64,000 bases of DNA, from the NCBI RefSeq assembly GCF_006094695.1, contig NZ_CP035103.1:1426001-1490000 (forward strand), in the 5' to 3' direction. The DNA is from Kocuria rosea. GTDB taxonomy: Bacteria; Actinomycetota; Actinomycetes; Actinomycetales; Micrococcaceae. Positions 1 through 8,826 of the stretch are shown here, one piece after another. The stretch's first letter is position 1, and the number at the start of each line of letters is the position of its first letter. The notes below the pieces were generated by a model. The model was given only the letters and a program-made list of their open reading frames with translations, did no database searches and was not told where the DNA came from. The position numbers were made by a program, and so were the translations under genes.

Positions 1-1433
1 TGGCGGAGGAGAACGGGCTCGAGCCCGGCCCCGACCGCACGCGGCACGACGCCGTCCAGCTCGTCACGGTCCACGCCTCCAAGGGCCTCGAGTGGGACCA
101 CGTCTACGTCCCGGGACTCAACGCCGGGAACTTCCCGACCGACCGGCCCTCCCGCTGGACCCTCGACACCGGGACCCTGGCCTGGCCGCTGCGCGGTGAC
201 GCCCGGTTCCTGCCGCAGTGGGCCGTGGACACGAGCGACCTCAAGGCCCTCGAGGAGTCCCACACGGAGTTCCTGGAGCTCGCCGCCCAGCACGCCGAGG
301 ACGAGGAGCGCCGTCTCGCCTACGTGGCCGTGACCCGGGCCCGCGAGGTCCTGGAACTGTCCTGCACCGTGTTCCGGGGCACGGCCGCGAAGGGCCAGGA
401 GCCCTCCGTGTTCGTCGCGGAGCTGGCACCGCTCACCGAGGGCCCCGAGCCGTCCGTCCGCCCGGGCCCCTGGGCCGAGGTCCCGGAGGGGGCCCGCAAC
501 CCGGCCGCCGCCACCGTGCTGAGCGCCCCCTGGCCGTACGACCCGCTGGAGGGCCCCGAGGTCACCGAGACCGTGACGGACGAGTACGGGCACAGCGCCG
601 TGCGCGTGAGCCCGCCCCCGTACCGGGGCCGCCGGGCCGTGCTCGAGCGGGCCGCCCGCGCGGTGCGGGAGCGCGGCTTCGAGGACACCGCGGACCTCGA
701 CGTCGAGGACCTGCTCGGCGTCGCGGAGCGGGACGGGCTCGCGCCGGACCCGCGCCGGTGGTCCGAGGAGGCGAAGATCCTGCTCGCCCGGCACGAGGAC
801 GGCCGGGCCGAGCGGACCGTCCCCATGCCGTCCCACGTCTCGGCCTCGACCCTGGTGGCGCTCGCGCGCGATCCACTCGAGGTCGTGTCGGGCCTGCGCC
901 GGCCCATGCCGCGCCGGCCCGGCACCGCGGCGCGGCGCGGCACCACCTTCCACGCCTGGATCGAGCAGTACTACGGCAGCTCCGCGATCTTCGACGTCGG
1001 GGAGCTGCCCGGGACCGCCGACGACTACGTCGACGCGGCCTACGACCTCCCCGAGCTCGCGGCGACGTTCCGCTCCAGCCCGTGGGCCGACCGCCAGCCG
1101 TACGCCGTGGAGTTCCCCCTCGAGACCCCGATCGCCGGGGTCACGGTCCGCGGCCGGGTGGACGCCGTCTTCCGCAACGGCGACGGCACGTGGGAACTGC
1201 TCGACTGGAAGACCGGGCGGGCACCCTCCGGCCGGGAGCTGCAGGAGCGGTCGGCGCAGCTGGCCGTGTACCGGCTCGCGTGGTCCCGGCTGCGGGCCGT
1301 CCCGCTCGAGGAGGTCACCGCCGCGTTCTACTACGTGGCCGAGGACCGGGTCGTCCGTCCGCACGACCTGTCCGGGGCCGAGGAGCTCGAGGCGGTGGTC
1401 CGGGAGGCCTACGACGTGGTGCTGCGCCCCTGA
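1..1433 (+). CDS. adnB: AdnB-like helicase-nuclease, 3' part
   Basis: This is the C-terminal 476 residues of a UvrD/RecB-type DNA repair motor; the start lies left of the window and the frame is open from base 3. An SF1A helicase motif (VTVHASKGLEWD, about residues 22-33) and motif VI (LAYVAVTRARE, about 105) are followed by a RecB-like PD-(D/E)XK nuclease with LLDWKTG near 400 and QLAVYRLAW after it. In mycobacteria AdnAB resects double-strand breaks and adnB lies just upstream of nudC and uvrD2, as here. The subunit call rests on that gene order, because AdnA also carries a nuclease domain. The 3' end overlaps the convergent next gene by 25 bp. Confidence 0.8.
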   Translation, partial: AEENGLEPGPDRTRHDAVQLVTVHASKGLEWDHVYVPGLNAGNFPTDRPSRWTLDTGTLAWPLRGDARFLPQWAVDTSDLKALEESHTEFLELAAQHAEDEERRLAYVAVTRAREVLELSCTVFRGTAAKGQEPSVFVAELAPLTEGPEPSVRPGPWAEVPEGARNPAAATVLSAPWPYDPLEGPEVTETVTDEYGHSAVRVSPPPYRGRRAVLERAARAVRERGFEDTADLDVEDLLGVAERDGLAPDPRRWSEEAKILLARHEDGRAERTVPMPSHVSASTLVALARDPLEVVSGLRRPMPRRPGTAARRGTTFHAWIEQYYGSSAIFDVGELPGTADDYVDAAYDLPELAATFRSSPWADRQPYAVEFPLETPIAGVTVRGRVDAVFRNGDGTWELLDWKTGRAPSGRELQERSAQLAVYRLAWSRLRAVPLEEVTAAFYYVAEDRVVRPHDLSGAEELEAVVREAYDVVLRP

Positions 1434-2602
1434 GCGGGGCCGCCGCCCGGTCCCGTCGGCGGCGTCCGGCCGGAGGGGGCCTCGGGGCCGCCGGCCGGGG
1501 CGGGATCCTCCGCGGCGGTGTCCCCGGGCGCGCGGTCCGGGGCCGCGTCCTGGGAGGCGTCGTCCTGCCCCGGGGCCGCCGGCGCGGTCTCCGGGGCGGC
1601 CGCGACCGGCTCGGGGCGCCGGGCGACGTCCTGCTCGAGCGTGGCGAGCATCTGCTCCGCGTCGGCCACCAGGTCCTGCGCGCCGCGGTCCACGCCGCGC
1701 ACGAGCCACTGCGCCAGGGCGAGCTCGGCCTCCAGCCGGGCCCGGTCCAGCAGGTGCGGGTCCGGTGCCCCGTCGGGCGCCTGGAAGGACGTGCGGCGGC
1801 AGGCCGCGGCGTAGGCCTCGAGCACCCCCTCGGCGAGGCGGGCGTCGCGCGCCGCGAAGAGCCACGCGAAGTCCTCGGCGGGATCCCCCACGTGCAGGTC
1901 GGTCCACCCGGTCACCCCGCGCACCCGTCCGCGGGAGATCACGAGGTCGTCCTCCTGCAGGTCGCCGTGGACCACGCGCGGCTGGAACCGCCACACGGCA
2001 CGGTCCTCCAGGACCTGCTCCCACCGGTGCAGCAGCGCGGCCGGCACGCGCCGCGTGTCGGCGGCCCGGTGCAGCTCCGTGCGGCGCCGCTGCCGGCACT
2101 GCTCGGCGGTGTAGCCGGGCAGATCGGCGTCCAGGACCAGCGCGGTCGGCAGGGCGTGGATCGCTGCCAGGAGCCGCCCGAGCTGCACGGTGAGCGTCGG
2201 GGGCGGCTCGGCGCTCGGCACGTGCCGGTGGTGCTCGGGGTCCGGCTCGGCGGCCATGCGGGCGAGCGCGTCGATGTCCAGCGGGGCGCCCTCGATGTGG
2301 GAGTGCACGAAGGCGTGCAGGTCCCCGTGCGCCACGGAGCCGGCGGCGGTGGGGACCAGGAACGGGAGACGCGACCGGACGGCGGGGGTGAAGGAGCGGA
2401 GCACGAGGTGCTCGGTCTCCAGGCGGACGCTCGCCTCGGGGCTCAGCGGGGAACGCACCCGCCAGCGCCGGCCGGAGGCGTCGAGGACCACGGCGGAGCG
2501 GAAGTCGGCGTCGTCGTCGGGGGAGGGCCCCACGGCCACGGGTGCGAGTCCGGGGACGCCTGCGGCGGCGACGGCGGCCAGGTGCTCGAGGGACGTGCTC
2601 AC
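1409..2602 (-). CDS. Phosphotransferase-fold protein (APH/macrolide kinase-like)
   Basis: A 397-residue protein of the aminoglycoside/macrolide phosphotransferase fold. The GTG at 2602 is chosen because upstream codons run into the divergent nudC promoter. The catalytic-loop signature VVHGDL is present at about residues 210-215, and VGDPAEDFAWLF follows. Two usual metal ligands look changed: the Asn that ends HGDxxxxN is Asp, and the Asp of the DFG-like IDW motif reads TGW near 231. The C-terminal 90 residues are a disordered Ala/Pro/Gly tail. A phosphotransferase commonly sits beside nudC/uvrD2 in actinobacteria. Substrate is unknown and resistance should not be assumed; it could be an atypical or inactive kinase. 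Confidence 0.7.
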   Translation of the reverse strand: MSTSLEHLAAVAAAGVPGLAPVAVGPSPDDDADFRSAVVLDASGRRWRVRSPLSPEASVRLETEHLVLRSFTPAVRSRLPFLVPTAAGSVAHGDLHAFVHSHIEGAPLDIDALARMAAEPDPEHHRHVPSAEPPPTLTVQLGRLLAAIHALPTALVLDADLPGYTAEQCRQRRRTELHRAADTRRVPAALLHRWEQVLEDRAVWRFQPRVVHGDLQEDDLVISRGRVRGVTGWTDLHVGDPAEDFAWLFAARDARLAEGVLEAYAAACRRTSFQAPDGAPDPHLLDRARLEAELALAQWLVRGVDRGAQDLVADAEQMLATLEQDVARRPEPVAAAPETAPAAPGQDDASQDAAPDRAPGDTAAEDPAPAGGPEAPSGRTPPTGPGGGPAQGRSTTS

Positions 2603-2692
2603 GCCGTCCACCCTACAAGAGGCCCGGCCCTGCAAGAGGTCCGGCGGCCGTCCCCGTCCCCACCCGCCGGACCCGTGGTCCGCCCGGGTCGC

Positions 2693-2698
2693 TACAGT
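2693..2698 (+). promoter_or_regulatory. Leaderless -10 box of nudC
   Basis: TACAGT lies 7 nt before the GTG at 2706, so transcription would start at or next to the start codon. No Shine-Dalgarno sequence is present. This supports the chosen nudC start. Confidence 0.55.
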
Positions 2699-2705
2699 GG
2701 GGGAC

Positions 2706-3791
2706 GTGCCCGCCTCCACCCCTTCCGAGCCCGTTTCCGGCTCCCGCCCCGTGCCCGCCCCCGAGCGTCTCTCGCCGGCCCGCCTGCCGTTCGCGGCGAC
2801 GGCCTTCGACCGCGACGCCGTCGACCGTGAGCTCCACGACGTGCGCGTGCTCGCCGCGCAGGACCCCACCACGCTCGTGCTCGTGCTCGCGGGCGGTCTC
2901 GCCCCCGTGGCCGGGGACGCCCTGGTCCTGGTGCCCGCGGCCGAGCTCCCGGCCGTGCCCCACGACCCGCGCCGGCCGGAGGTCTACCTGGGCCGGCTGC
3001 CCGGCGCCGACGGGGCCCCCGGCCCCCGCGTCCTGCTGCGCGCCGTCGCCGCCCCCGAGCCCGGGAGAGAGGACGCCGCGGCGGAGCCCTTCGCGGTGCC
3101 CGAGCCCCTTGTGGCGGCCGTCACCGCGTTCGCCTCCGGCCGGCGCGGGGAGGAGCTGCGCTGGGCCGGCCTGCGGGAGCTCGGCCCGGTGCTCCCGACC
3201 CGGGACACCTCGCTGCTCGTCACCGCCCAGTCCGTGGGACTGTGGCACCGGGACCACCCCCGGTGCCCGCAGTGCGGGGAGCCCACCGAGGTGATCCGGT
3301 CCGGCTGGGCCCGGCGGTGCCCCAACGACGAGTCGCTGCACTTCCCGCGCACCGACCCCGCGATCATCGTGGCGGTCAGTGACGGCGACCCCGACCCCGA
3401 CCGGGAGCGGCTGCTGCTCGGCCGCTCCGCGCTCTGGAAGGGCAACCGGTTCTCGACCCTCGCCGGGTTCGTGGAGCCGGGGGAGTCCCTGGAGCAGGCC
3501 GTGGTCCGCGAGGTCGCCGAGGAGGCGGGCCTGACCGTGGGGGACGTGCAGTACCTGGGCTCCCAGCCCTGGCCGTTCCCGCGCTCCCTGATGCTCGGCT
3601 GCCGCGCCGTGGTGCGCTCCGGCGCGGCCGTCCCGGACGGCCAGGAGATCCTGGAGCTGCGCTGGTTCACGCGGGCTCAGCTGCGGGAGGCGGCGCGCAC
3701 CGGGTCCGTGACCCTGCCCGGGCGGGTCTCGATCGCGCACGCGCTCATCGCACACTGGCTCGGCGAGGACCTGCCGGAGACCGCGTGGTGA
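2706..3791 (+). CDS. nudC: NAD+ diphosphatase / NADH pyrophosphatase
   Basis: A 361-residue Nudix hydrolase that cleaves NADH (and deNADs RNA in characterised homologues). A zinc ribbon begins CPQCGEPTEV at residue 187 and pairs with RRCPNDESLHFPRTDP. The Nudix box GFVEPGESLEQAVVREVAEEAG spans about 254-275, followed by the NudC-specific SQPWPFPRSLMLG. The third zinc-ribbon Cys is visible (RRC) but the fourth position reads Asn-Asp, so zinc binding may be incomplete. The GTG start follows a leaderless -10 box. Its stop overlaps the uvrD2 start by 4 nt (GTGA), so the two are translationally coupled. Confidence 0.93.
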   Translation: MPASTPSEPVSGSRPVPAPERLSPARLPFAATAFDRDAVDRELHDVRVLAAQDPTTLVLVLAGGLAPVAGDALVLVPAAELPAVPHDPRRPEVYLGRLPGADGAPGPRVLLRAVAAPEPGREDAAAEPFAVPEPLVAAVTAFASGRRGEELRWAGLRELGPVLPTRDTSLLVTAQSVGLWHRDHPRCPQCGEPTEVIRSGWARRCPNDESLHFPRTDPAIIVAVSDGDPDPDRERLLLGRSALWKGNRFSTLAGFVEPGESLEQAVVREVAEEAGLTVGDVQYLGSQPWPFPRSLMLGCRAVVRSGAAVPDGQEILELRWFTRAQLREAARTGSVTLPGRVSIAHALIAHWLGEDLPETAW

Positions 3792-5617
3792 CCAGCAGCG
3801 AGACCGGCACGGACGTGGAGTCGACCCTCGAGGAGCGCATCCTCGCCGGCCTGGACCCCGAGCAGCGGGAGGTCGCGACCACGCTGCGCGGACCCGTGTG
3901 CGTGCTCGCGGGCGCCGGCACGGGCAAGACCCGGGCCATCACCCACCGGATCGCCTATGGCATCGCCACGGGCGTCTACACCCCGCAGAAGGTCCTGGCC
4001 CTGACGTTCACCGCCCGCGCCGCCAACGAGATGCGCAACCGGCTGCGCGAGCTCGGGGCCGCCGGGGTGCAGACGCGCACGTTCCACGCCGCGGCCCTGC
4101 GCCAGCTGCAGTACTTCTGGCCCCAGGCCGTGGGCGGGCCCCTGCCCGGGCTCGTGGAGCACAAGGCGCGGCTCATCACCGAGGCCGCGCAGAACATGCG
4201 CCTGTCCACGGACCGCGCGGCCGTGCGGGACCTCGCCGCCGAGATCGAGTGGGCCAAGGTCTCGATGCTGACCCCCGACACCTATCCGACGCGGGCGGCC
4301 GGGCGGGAGATGCCGCTGAACTACGACGTGCGCACGGTCCAGCGCCTGTACCAGTCCTACGAGGAGCTCAAGACCGACCGGCACCTGATCGACTTCGAGG
4401 ACGTCCTGCTGCTCACGGTGGCCGTGCTCGAGGAGGACGAGCGCGTCGCCGCGACCGTGCGCGAGCAGTACCGGCACTTCGTGGTCGACGAGTACCAGGA
4501 CGTCTCCCCGCTGCAGCAGCGTCTCCTCGACGCCTGGCTCGGGGGCCGGGACGACGTCTGCGTGGTGGGCGACGCCTCCCAGACGATCTACTCGTTCACC
4601 GGGGCCACCTCCCGGCACCTGCTCGAGTTCCCGGCCCGGCACCCGCAGGCGCGGGTGATCGAGCTCGTGCGCGACTACCGCTCCACCCCGCAGGTCGTGG
4701 AGACCGCCAATCGTCTGCTCGCGGCCCGCCGGCCGGCGCGGGGCTCGACCCCCGGCGCCTGGGCCACGCCGCTGCGCCTCGTGGCGCAGCGCCCGGACGG
4801 GCCGCCCCCGTCCTGGAACGAGTACGCGGACGACGAGGCCGAGGCGGCGGGGACCGCGGCGCGCATCCGGGACCTGGTCGACGACGGTGTGCCCGCGTCC
4901 GAGATCGCCGTCCTCTTCCGCACCAACGGGCAGTCGCAGGCCTTCGAGACCGCGCTCGCGGAGGCGGGCATCGGCTTCCAGCTGCGCGGCACGGAGCGGT
5001 TCTTCAACCGGCCGGAGGTCAAGCAGGCCGTGGTGCAGCTGCGCACGGCGGCGCGGGCCGCCGAGGCCTCGGACGAGCCCACGCGCCTGGTGCGCGACAT
5101 CCTCTCCTCGCTGGGCTACTCGGACCGCGCGCCGCGCTCCACGGGCGCGGTGCGCGAGCGGTGGGAGTCGCTGGCCGCGCTGGTCTCCCTCGCGGACCGG
5201 ATGGCCGCGGAGGCCGCCGCCCGCGAGGAGCAGTTCGTGCTCCCCGACTTCGCCGCGGAGCTCGAGCGGCGCATGGCCCAGCAGGACGCTCCCGTGATGA
5301 ATGGGGTGACCCTGGCGTCCCTGCACTCGGCGAAGGGCCTCGAGTGGGACGCCGTGTTCCTGGCGGGCCTCAGCGAAGGGCTCATGCCGATCGGCTTCGC
5401 CGAGACCGCCGACGAGATCGACGAGGAGCGCCGGCTGCTCTACGTGGGCATCACCCGCGCCCGGGAGCACCTCGTGCTGTCCTGGACCCTGTCCCGCACC
5501 CCGGGCGGCCGGCCCACGCGCAAGCCCTCACGCTTCCTCGACGCCCTGCGGGAGACCGGCGGAGACCGCCCGGCCCCGCGCCGGTCCCGCCCGGGCGGCG
5601 CCCGCGCTCACGCCTGA
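3788..5617 (+). CDS. uvrD2: ATP-dependent DNA helicase UvrD2-like
   Basis: A 609-residue SF1A 3'-5' helicase. Walker A GAGTGKTRAI begins at residue 42, DEYQDVSPLQQ (motif II) lies near 235, VTLASLHSAKGLEW is motif V and LLYVGITRAREHL is motif VI. The protein ends about 30 residues after motif VI in an Arg/Pro-rich tail. Mycobacterial UvrD2 continues with an HRDC domain and a tetracysteine module, both absent here, so this is a short form. GTG 3788 overlaps the nudC stop; GTG 3785 is an alternative one codon earlier. Position after nudC matches the mycobacterial order. Confidence 0.9.
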   Translation: MTSSETGTDVESTLEERILAGLDPEQREVATTLRGPVCVLAGAGTGKTRAITHRIAYGIATGVYTPQKVLALTFTARAANEMRNRLRELGAAGVQTRTFHAAALRQLQYFWPQAVGGPLPGLVEHKARLITEAAQNMRLSTDRAAVRDLAAEIEWAKVSMLTPDTYPTRAAGREMPLNYDVRTVQRLYQSYEELKTDRHLIDFEDVLLLTVAVLEEDERVAATVREQYRHFVVDEYQDVSPLQQRLLDAWLGGRDDVCVVGDASQTIYSFTGATSRHLLEFPARHPQARVIELVRDYRSTPQVVETANRLLAARRPARGSTPGAWATPLRLVAQRPDGPPPSWNEYADDEAEAAGTAARIRDLVDDGVPASEIAVLFRTNGQSQAFETALAEAGIGFQLRGTERFFNRPEVKQAVVQLRTAARAAEASDEPTRLVRDILSSLGYSDRAPRSTGAVRERWESLAALVSLADRMAAEAAAREEQFVLPDFAAELERRMAQQDAPVMNGVTLASLHSAKGLEWDAVFLAGLSEGLMPIGFAETADEIDEERRLLYVGITRAREHLVLSWTLSRTPGGRPTRKPSRFLDALRETGGDRPAPRRSRPGGARAHA

Positions 5618-6429
5618 TCGAGCCCGCACAGGCACCGGCTCCGGTCCGGCTCCGGCCAGGACACCGCGTCCGGCCACGGCGGGGCGTAGAAGGCGGCGCG
5701 TCCCGCGCCGCCCTGCTCCCGGTGCCCGTGCCCCTCGGCTCCGGCGCCGCACAGCGAGTCCAGGGCCACCGCGAGCACCTCGACGGCCAGGCGGACCGCG
5801 ACGGCCTCCGCGTGGGCCGCGCCCGCCCACGCCGCGAGGACGGCGGCGGGGCCGTGCGGCGCCGTGCGGGGCTGCGTGTGCTCGAGCGTCGCCCGCACGC
5901 AGTCCGGGCAGGGCCGGTGCGCCCAGGGCACGGTGGGCCAGCGCAGCAGGACCCCGTCGGCGTGGTGCAGCGACACCACCGGGTGGCGGGGGTCGATCCC
6001 CGCCCACGCCTCCGGTTCCACCGCTCCGGGCGGGAGCCGGCCGTCCGGGGCGGGCCGCCCGGAGCTGTGCACCACGACCGTGCCCGGCAGCAGCGCCCCG
6101 GGGAACAGCTCCGGCGCGCTGACGGGGGCGCACCGGGGGTCGAGCTCGCGCAGCCGCCGGCGCAGGGCCGCCTCGCGGGACCGGCCGACGTCCGCGGGCC
6201 GGTACGCGCCGGTCCCGAGGTCGGCGGCCGCGACGGGCGCGGTGTCGCTGACGTTGAGCCCGAGCACGCCGCAGCGCAGCAGGCGCACGGCCAGCGCCGC
6301 CGCGAGACCGTCCAGGCCCAGGAGCAGGACGTGCACCTCGTCCGGACGGGGCCGCTCGAGACAGGACAGGCGCAGTTCCGGGTCGTGCGGGGAACCCTGA
6401 GGAGGGCCGGGGAACGGAGTGGTGGGCAC
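5608..6429 (-). CDS. ThiF/E1-like Rossmann protein
   Basis: A 273-residue protein related to the ThiF/HesA/MoeB adenylyltransferase fold. The Rossmann strand reads VHVLLLGLDGLAAALA with an acidic residue after the second strand (LNVSD), but the nucleotide loop is degenerate against GxGGLG. A CPDC pair in the middle and CLC close to the C-terminus (CLCGLDQA) resemble the zinc-binding cysteines of the family. GTG 6429 is preceded by GGAAGG at proper spacing, which decides the start. It overlaps uvrD2 convergently by 10 bp. The partner protein is unknown; it may be a non-catalytic E1 relative. Confidence 0.65.
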   Translation of the reverse strand: MPTTPFPGPPQGSPHDPELRLSCLERPRPDEVHVLLLGLDGLAAALAVRLLRCGVLGLNVSDTAPVAAADLGTGAYRPADVGRSREAALRRRLRELDPRCAPVSAPELFPGALLPGTVVVHSSGRPAPDGRLPPGAVEPEAWAGIDPRHPVVSLHHADGVLLRWPTVPWAHRPCPDCVRATLEHTQPRTAPHGPAAVLAAWAGAAHAEAVAVRLAVEVLAVALDSLCGAGAEGHGHREQGGAGRAAFYAPPWPDAVSWPEPDRSRCLCGLDQA

Positions 6430-6592
6430 GGGACGCCTTCCGGGACGCGCGGGCGGGACGTCGTCACTCTCGCCCGGACCGTGCCCGCGGCGCGCCCGCC
6501 GGCGGGTCGTCCACAGTGCACGGCGGAGCGCCGTGCACATGGGCGCGGGCCGGCGTTTCGCGGCCCGTGCCCGCGGCGTGTTCAATGGCCCC

Positions 6593-7162
6593 ATGCCCGT
6601 ACCGTCACAGCCCGAGGTCGTCGTGCGCCGCTCCGCCCGCCGGCGCAAGACCGTGTCCGCCCACTGGAGCGAGGACACGGTGGTGCTCTCGGTCCCCCAG
6701 ACGGCCACCCGGCGGGAGATCGAGCACTGGACCCGCGAGCTGGTGCCCCGGGTCGTGGAGCGCCGGCGCCGCGAGGCGGCCAAGGGCGCCGACCGGCGCT
6801 CCGACGACCACCTCCTGCAGCGCGCCCACGAGCTGTCGCGGCGACACCTCGACGGCCGGGCCCGGCCCTCGGACGTGCGGTGGTCCGGGCGGCAGCACAC
6901 CCGGTGGGGCTCCGCGACGCCGGCCACCGGCGTCATCCGGATCTCGGCGCAGCTCCAGCAGGCCCCGGAGTGGGTGCTCGACTTCGTGCTGGTGCACGAG
7001 CTCGCGCACCTGCTCGAGGCCGACCACAGTCCCCGGTTCCGGGAGCTCGAGGCCCGCTACCCCCTCGCCGAGAAGGCCCGGGCGTTCCTGGACGGCGCCG
7101 CGTGGGCGCACCGGCACGCAGGACGCGCCGGCGCGGATCAGCGGGAGCCGTCCCCGTCCTGA
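6593..7162 (+). CDS. YgjP-like metallopeptidase (M48/DUF45)
   Basis: A 189-residue zinc metallopeptidase of the YgjP/DUF45 family. It has RWGSATPATGVIRIS in front of the zinc motif VHELAHLLEADHSPRF, with HELAH at residues 135-139. The ATG follows a TTCAAT -10-like box 6 nt upstream, so the message may be leaderless. Its 3' end overlaps the convergent DUF2342 gene by 25 bp. Family members are housekeeping proteins of unclear substrate. Confidence 0.85.
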   Translation: MPVPSQPEVVVRRSARRRKTVSAHWSEDTVVLSVPQTATRREIEHWTRELVPRVVERRRREAAKGADRRSDDHLLQRAHELSRRHLDGRARPSDVRWSGRQHTRWGSATPATGVIRISAQLQQAPEWVLDFVLVHELAHLLEADHSPRFRELEARYPLAEKARAFLDGAAWAHRHAGRAGADQREPSPS

Positions 7163-8610
7163 GGCCCGTCGTCCTCCGGCCGCCCGGGACCGCCGTCCGC
7201 GCCGGGAGCAGGGTCCGTGGCCGGACCGCCGTCCGCGCCGGGCCCGCCGTCGGGGCCCTCGTAGCCGCCCGAGAGCAGCCGCTGGAGCGCGGCGTCGACC
7301 TCGTCCTCGGACGCGGTGAGCAGCCCGCGGCGCTCGGTGAAGCCCGCGGGGTCGTCCAGGTCCTCGTCGGTGGGCAGCAGCTCCGCGGCGTCCCACAGGC
7401 CGTCCCGGTCCTCCACCCCCCGGCGCTCGCCGACGTACTCCCAGAACTGCGCGGCCTCGCGCAGCCGGCGCGGGCGCAGCTCGAGCCCCACGAGGGAGCC
7501 GAACGCGTGCTCGGCGGGCCCGCCGGCGGCGCGGCGCCGCCGGACGGTCTCGGACAGGGCCTCCCCGGAGGGCAGGTTGGCGGTCGAGGCGACGGTGACC
7601 ACGTGCACCCAGCCCTCCACGAGGGCGAGCACCGTCTCGAGCCGCTTGAGGGTGACCTCCTGGTCCGGGGTCTGCTGCGGGGCGAAGATCCCGGAGGACA
7701 GGGCCTCCTGCATGCTCGAGGGATCCATCGGGTCGATGTCCCGGGCGGCCTCCTCGATGCGGGACATGTCGATGTGGATCCCCGCGGAGAAGCGCTTGAC
7801 GAGGTCCAGGATGTGCTGGCGCAGCCACGGGTTCGCCGCGAACAGCCGGACGTGCGCCGCCTCCCGCACGGCGACGTAGAGCATGATCTCCTGCGCGGGG
7901 ATGTCCAGGCCCTCGCCGAAGGCCCTGATGCTGGCGGGCAGCAGCCCGGAGCGGCCCTCCGCGAGCGGGAGGCCGATGTCGGTGGAGCACAGCACCTCGC
8001 GGGACAGGCCGCCGATGGCCTGGCCCAGCTGGATCCCGAACAGCATCCCGCCGGCGCCCGCGAGCATCCCCGAGGCCCCGCCCATCATGGCGGACAGCTC
8101 GGGGGGCAGCTGCTGGGTGAGGGCGTCGGTGAGCGCCTTCGTCACGGACTCCGCGACCGGGCCCGTCATGTCCTTCCAGGTCTCCTGGGTGGCCTCGATC
8201 CACTCCGCGCGGGACCACGCCTGGGGCCGGATCGAGGTCTGGCCGAACTCGGTGTGGTCGGCCAGCCACAGCTCGGCGAGGCGCATCGCGTCCTCGACCG
8301 CGCCGCGCTGGGCGGGGGTCACCGACGGGTCGCCGTCGGCGGCGGCGATCTGCCGCGCGTGGTCGTGGGCGAGCTTCCAGTTGACCGGTCCCTCGGACGC
8401 CCCGGCGCCCATCATGGACTGGATCTGCTGGAACATCATCGACATCGCCTGGGGGTCCACCGGCACGCCGGCGCGCTGGAGGTCCTCCGGGCTCATCCCG
8501 CTCTGCCCCATGAGGCGCTCGAGCATCTCCTGGAAGGGGTCCTTGGGGCCGTCGCCGGAGTCGTCGCCCGGGGTGTTCCCGGGGCGGTCGTTGGGAGGCT
8601 GGGGAGTCAT
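7138..8610 (-). CDS. DUF2342 zincin-like protein
   Basis: A 490-residue member of the actinobacterial DUF2342 (zinc-dependent metalloprotease-like, Rv3195-type) family. The N-terminal 25 residues are Pro/Gly-rich. A Met/Gly-rich hydrophobic stretch (MMGGASGMLAGAGGMLFG) precedes VAVREAAHVRLFAANPWL, the family's AAHxRL motif in place of a canonical HExxH. The C-terminus is a Gly/Asp/Pro-rich low-complexity tail. It starts at ATG 8610 and faces away from the PDZ-Lon gene. Mycobacterial order (DUF2342 next to PDZ-Lon and UPF0182) is conserved. Protease activity is not established by sequence alone. Confidence 0.85.
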   Translation of the reverse strand: MTPQPPNDRPGNTPGDDSGDGPKDPFQEMLERLMGQSGMSPEDLQRAGVPVDPQAMSMMFQQIQSMMGAGASEGPVNWKLAHDHARQIAAADGDPSVTPAQRGAVEDAMRLAELWLADHTEFGQTSIRPQAWSRAEWIEATQETWKDMTGPVAESVTKALTDALTQQLPPELSAMMGGASGMLAGAGGMLFGIQLGQAIGGLSREVLCSTDIGLPLAEGRSGLLPASIRAFGEGLDIPAQEIMLYVAVREAAHVRLFAANPWLRQHILDLVKRFSAGIHIDMSRIEEAARDIDPMDPSSMQEALSSGIFAPQQTPDQEVTLKRLETVLALVEGWVHVVTVASTANLPSGEALSETVRRRRAAGGPAEHAFGSLVGLELRPRRLREAAQFWEYVGERRGVEDRDGLWDAAELLPTDEDLDDPAGFTERRGLLTASEDEVDAALQRLLSGGYEGPDGGPGADGGPATDPAPGADGGPGRPEDDGPQDGDGSR

Positions 8611-8826
8611 GGGTCCACCGTTCTTCGATCGGGTCGGGGGATCGGGCGGCACGGGCGCGCCCGACGTCTCTGCTCCCAGCGTAGCGAGCACCGGACGGGG
8701 CCGACCATGAGCCAACTCCCAGTTCGCTGGAAGCTCAGGGCCGGGTCGCGCGCGATAAGCTGGACCGTCCGGACCGTGCGGCCTCACAGCCTCCGGTCCC
8801 TCCGACGACGACGCCGAGGACCGCCC

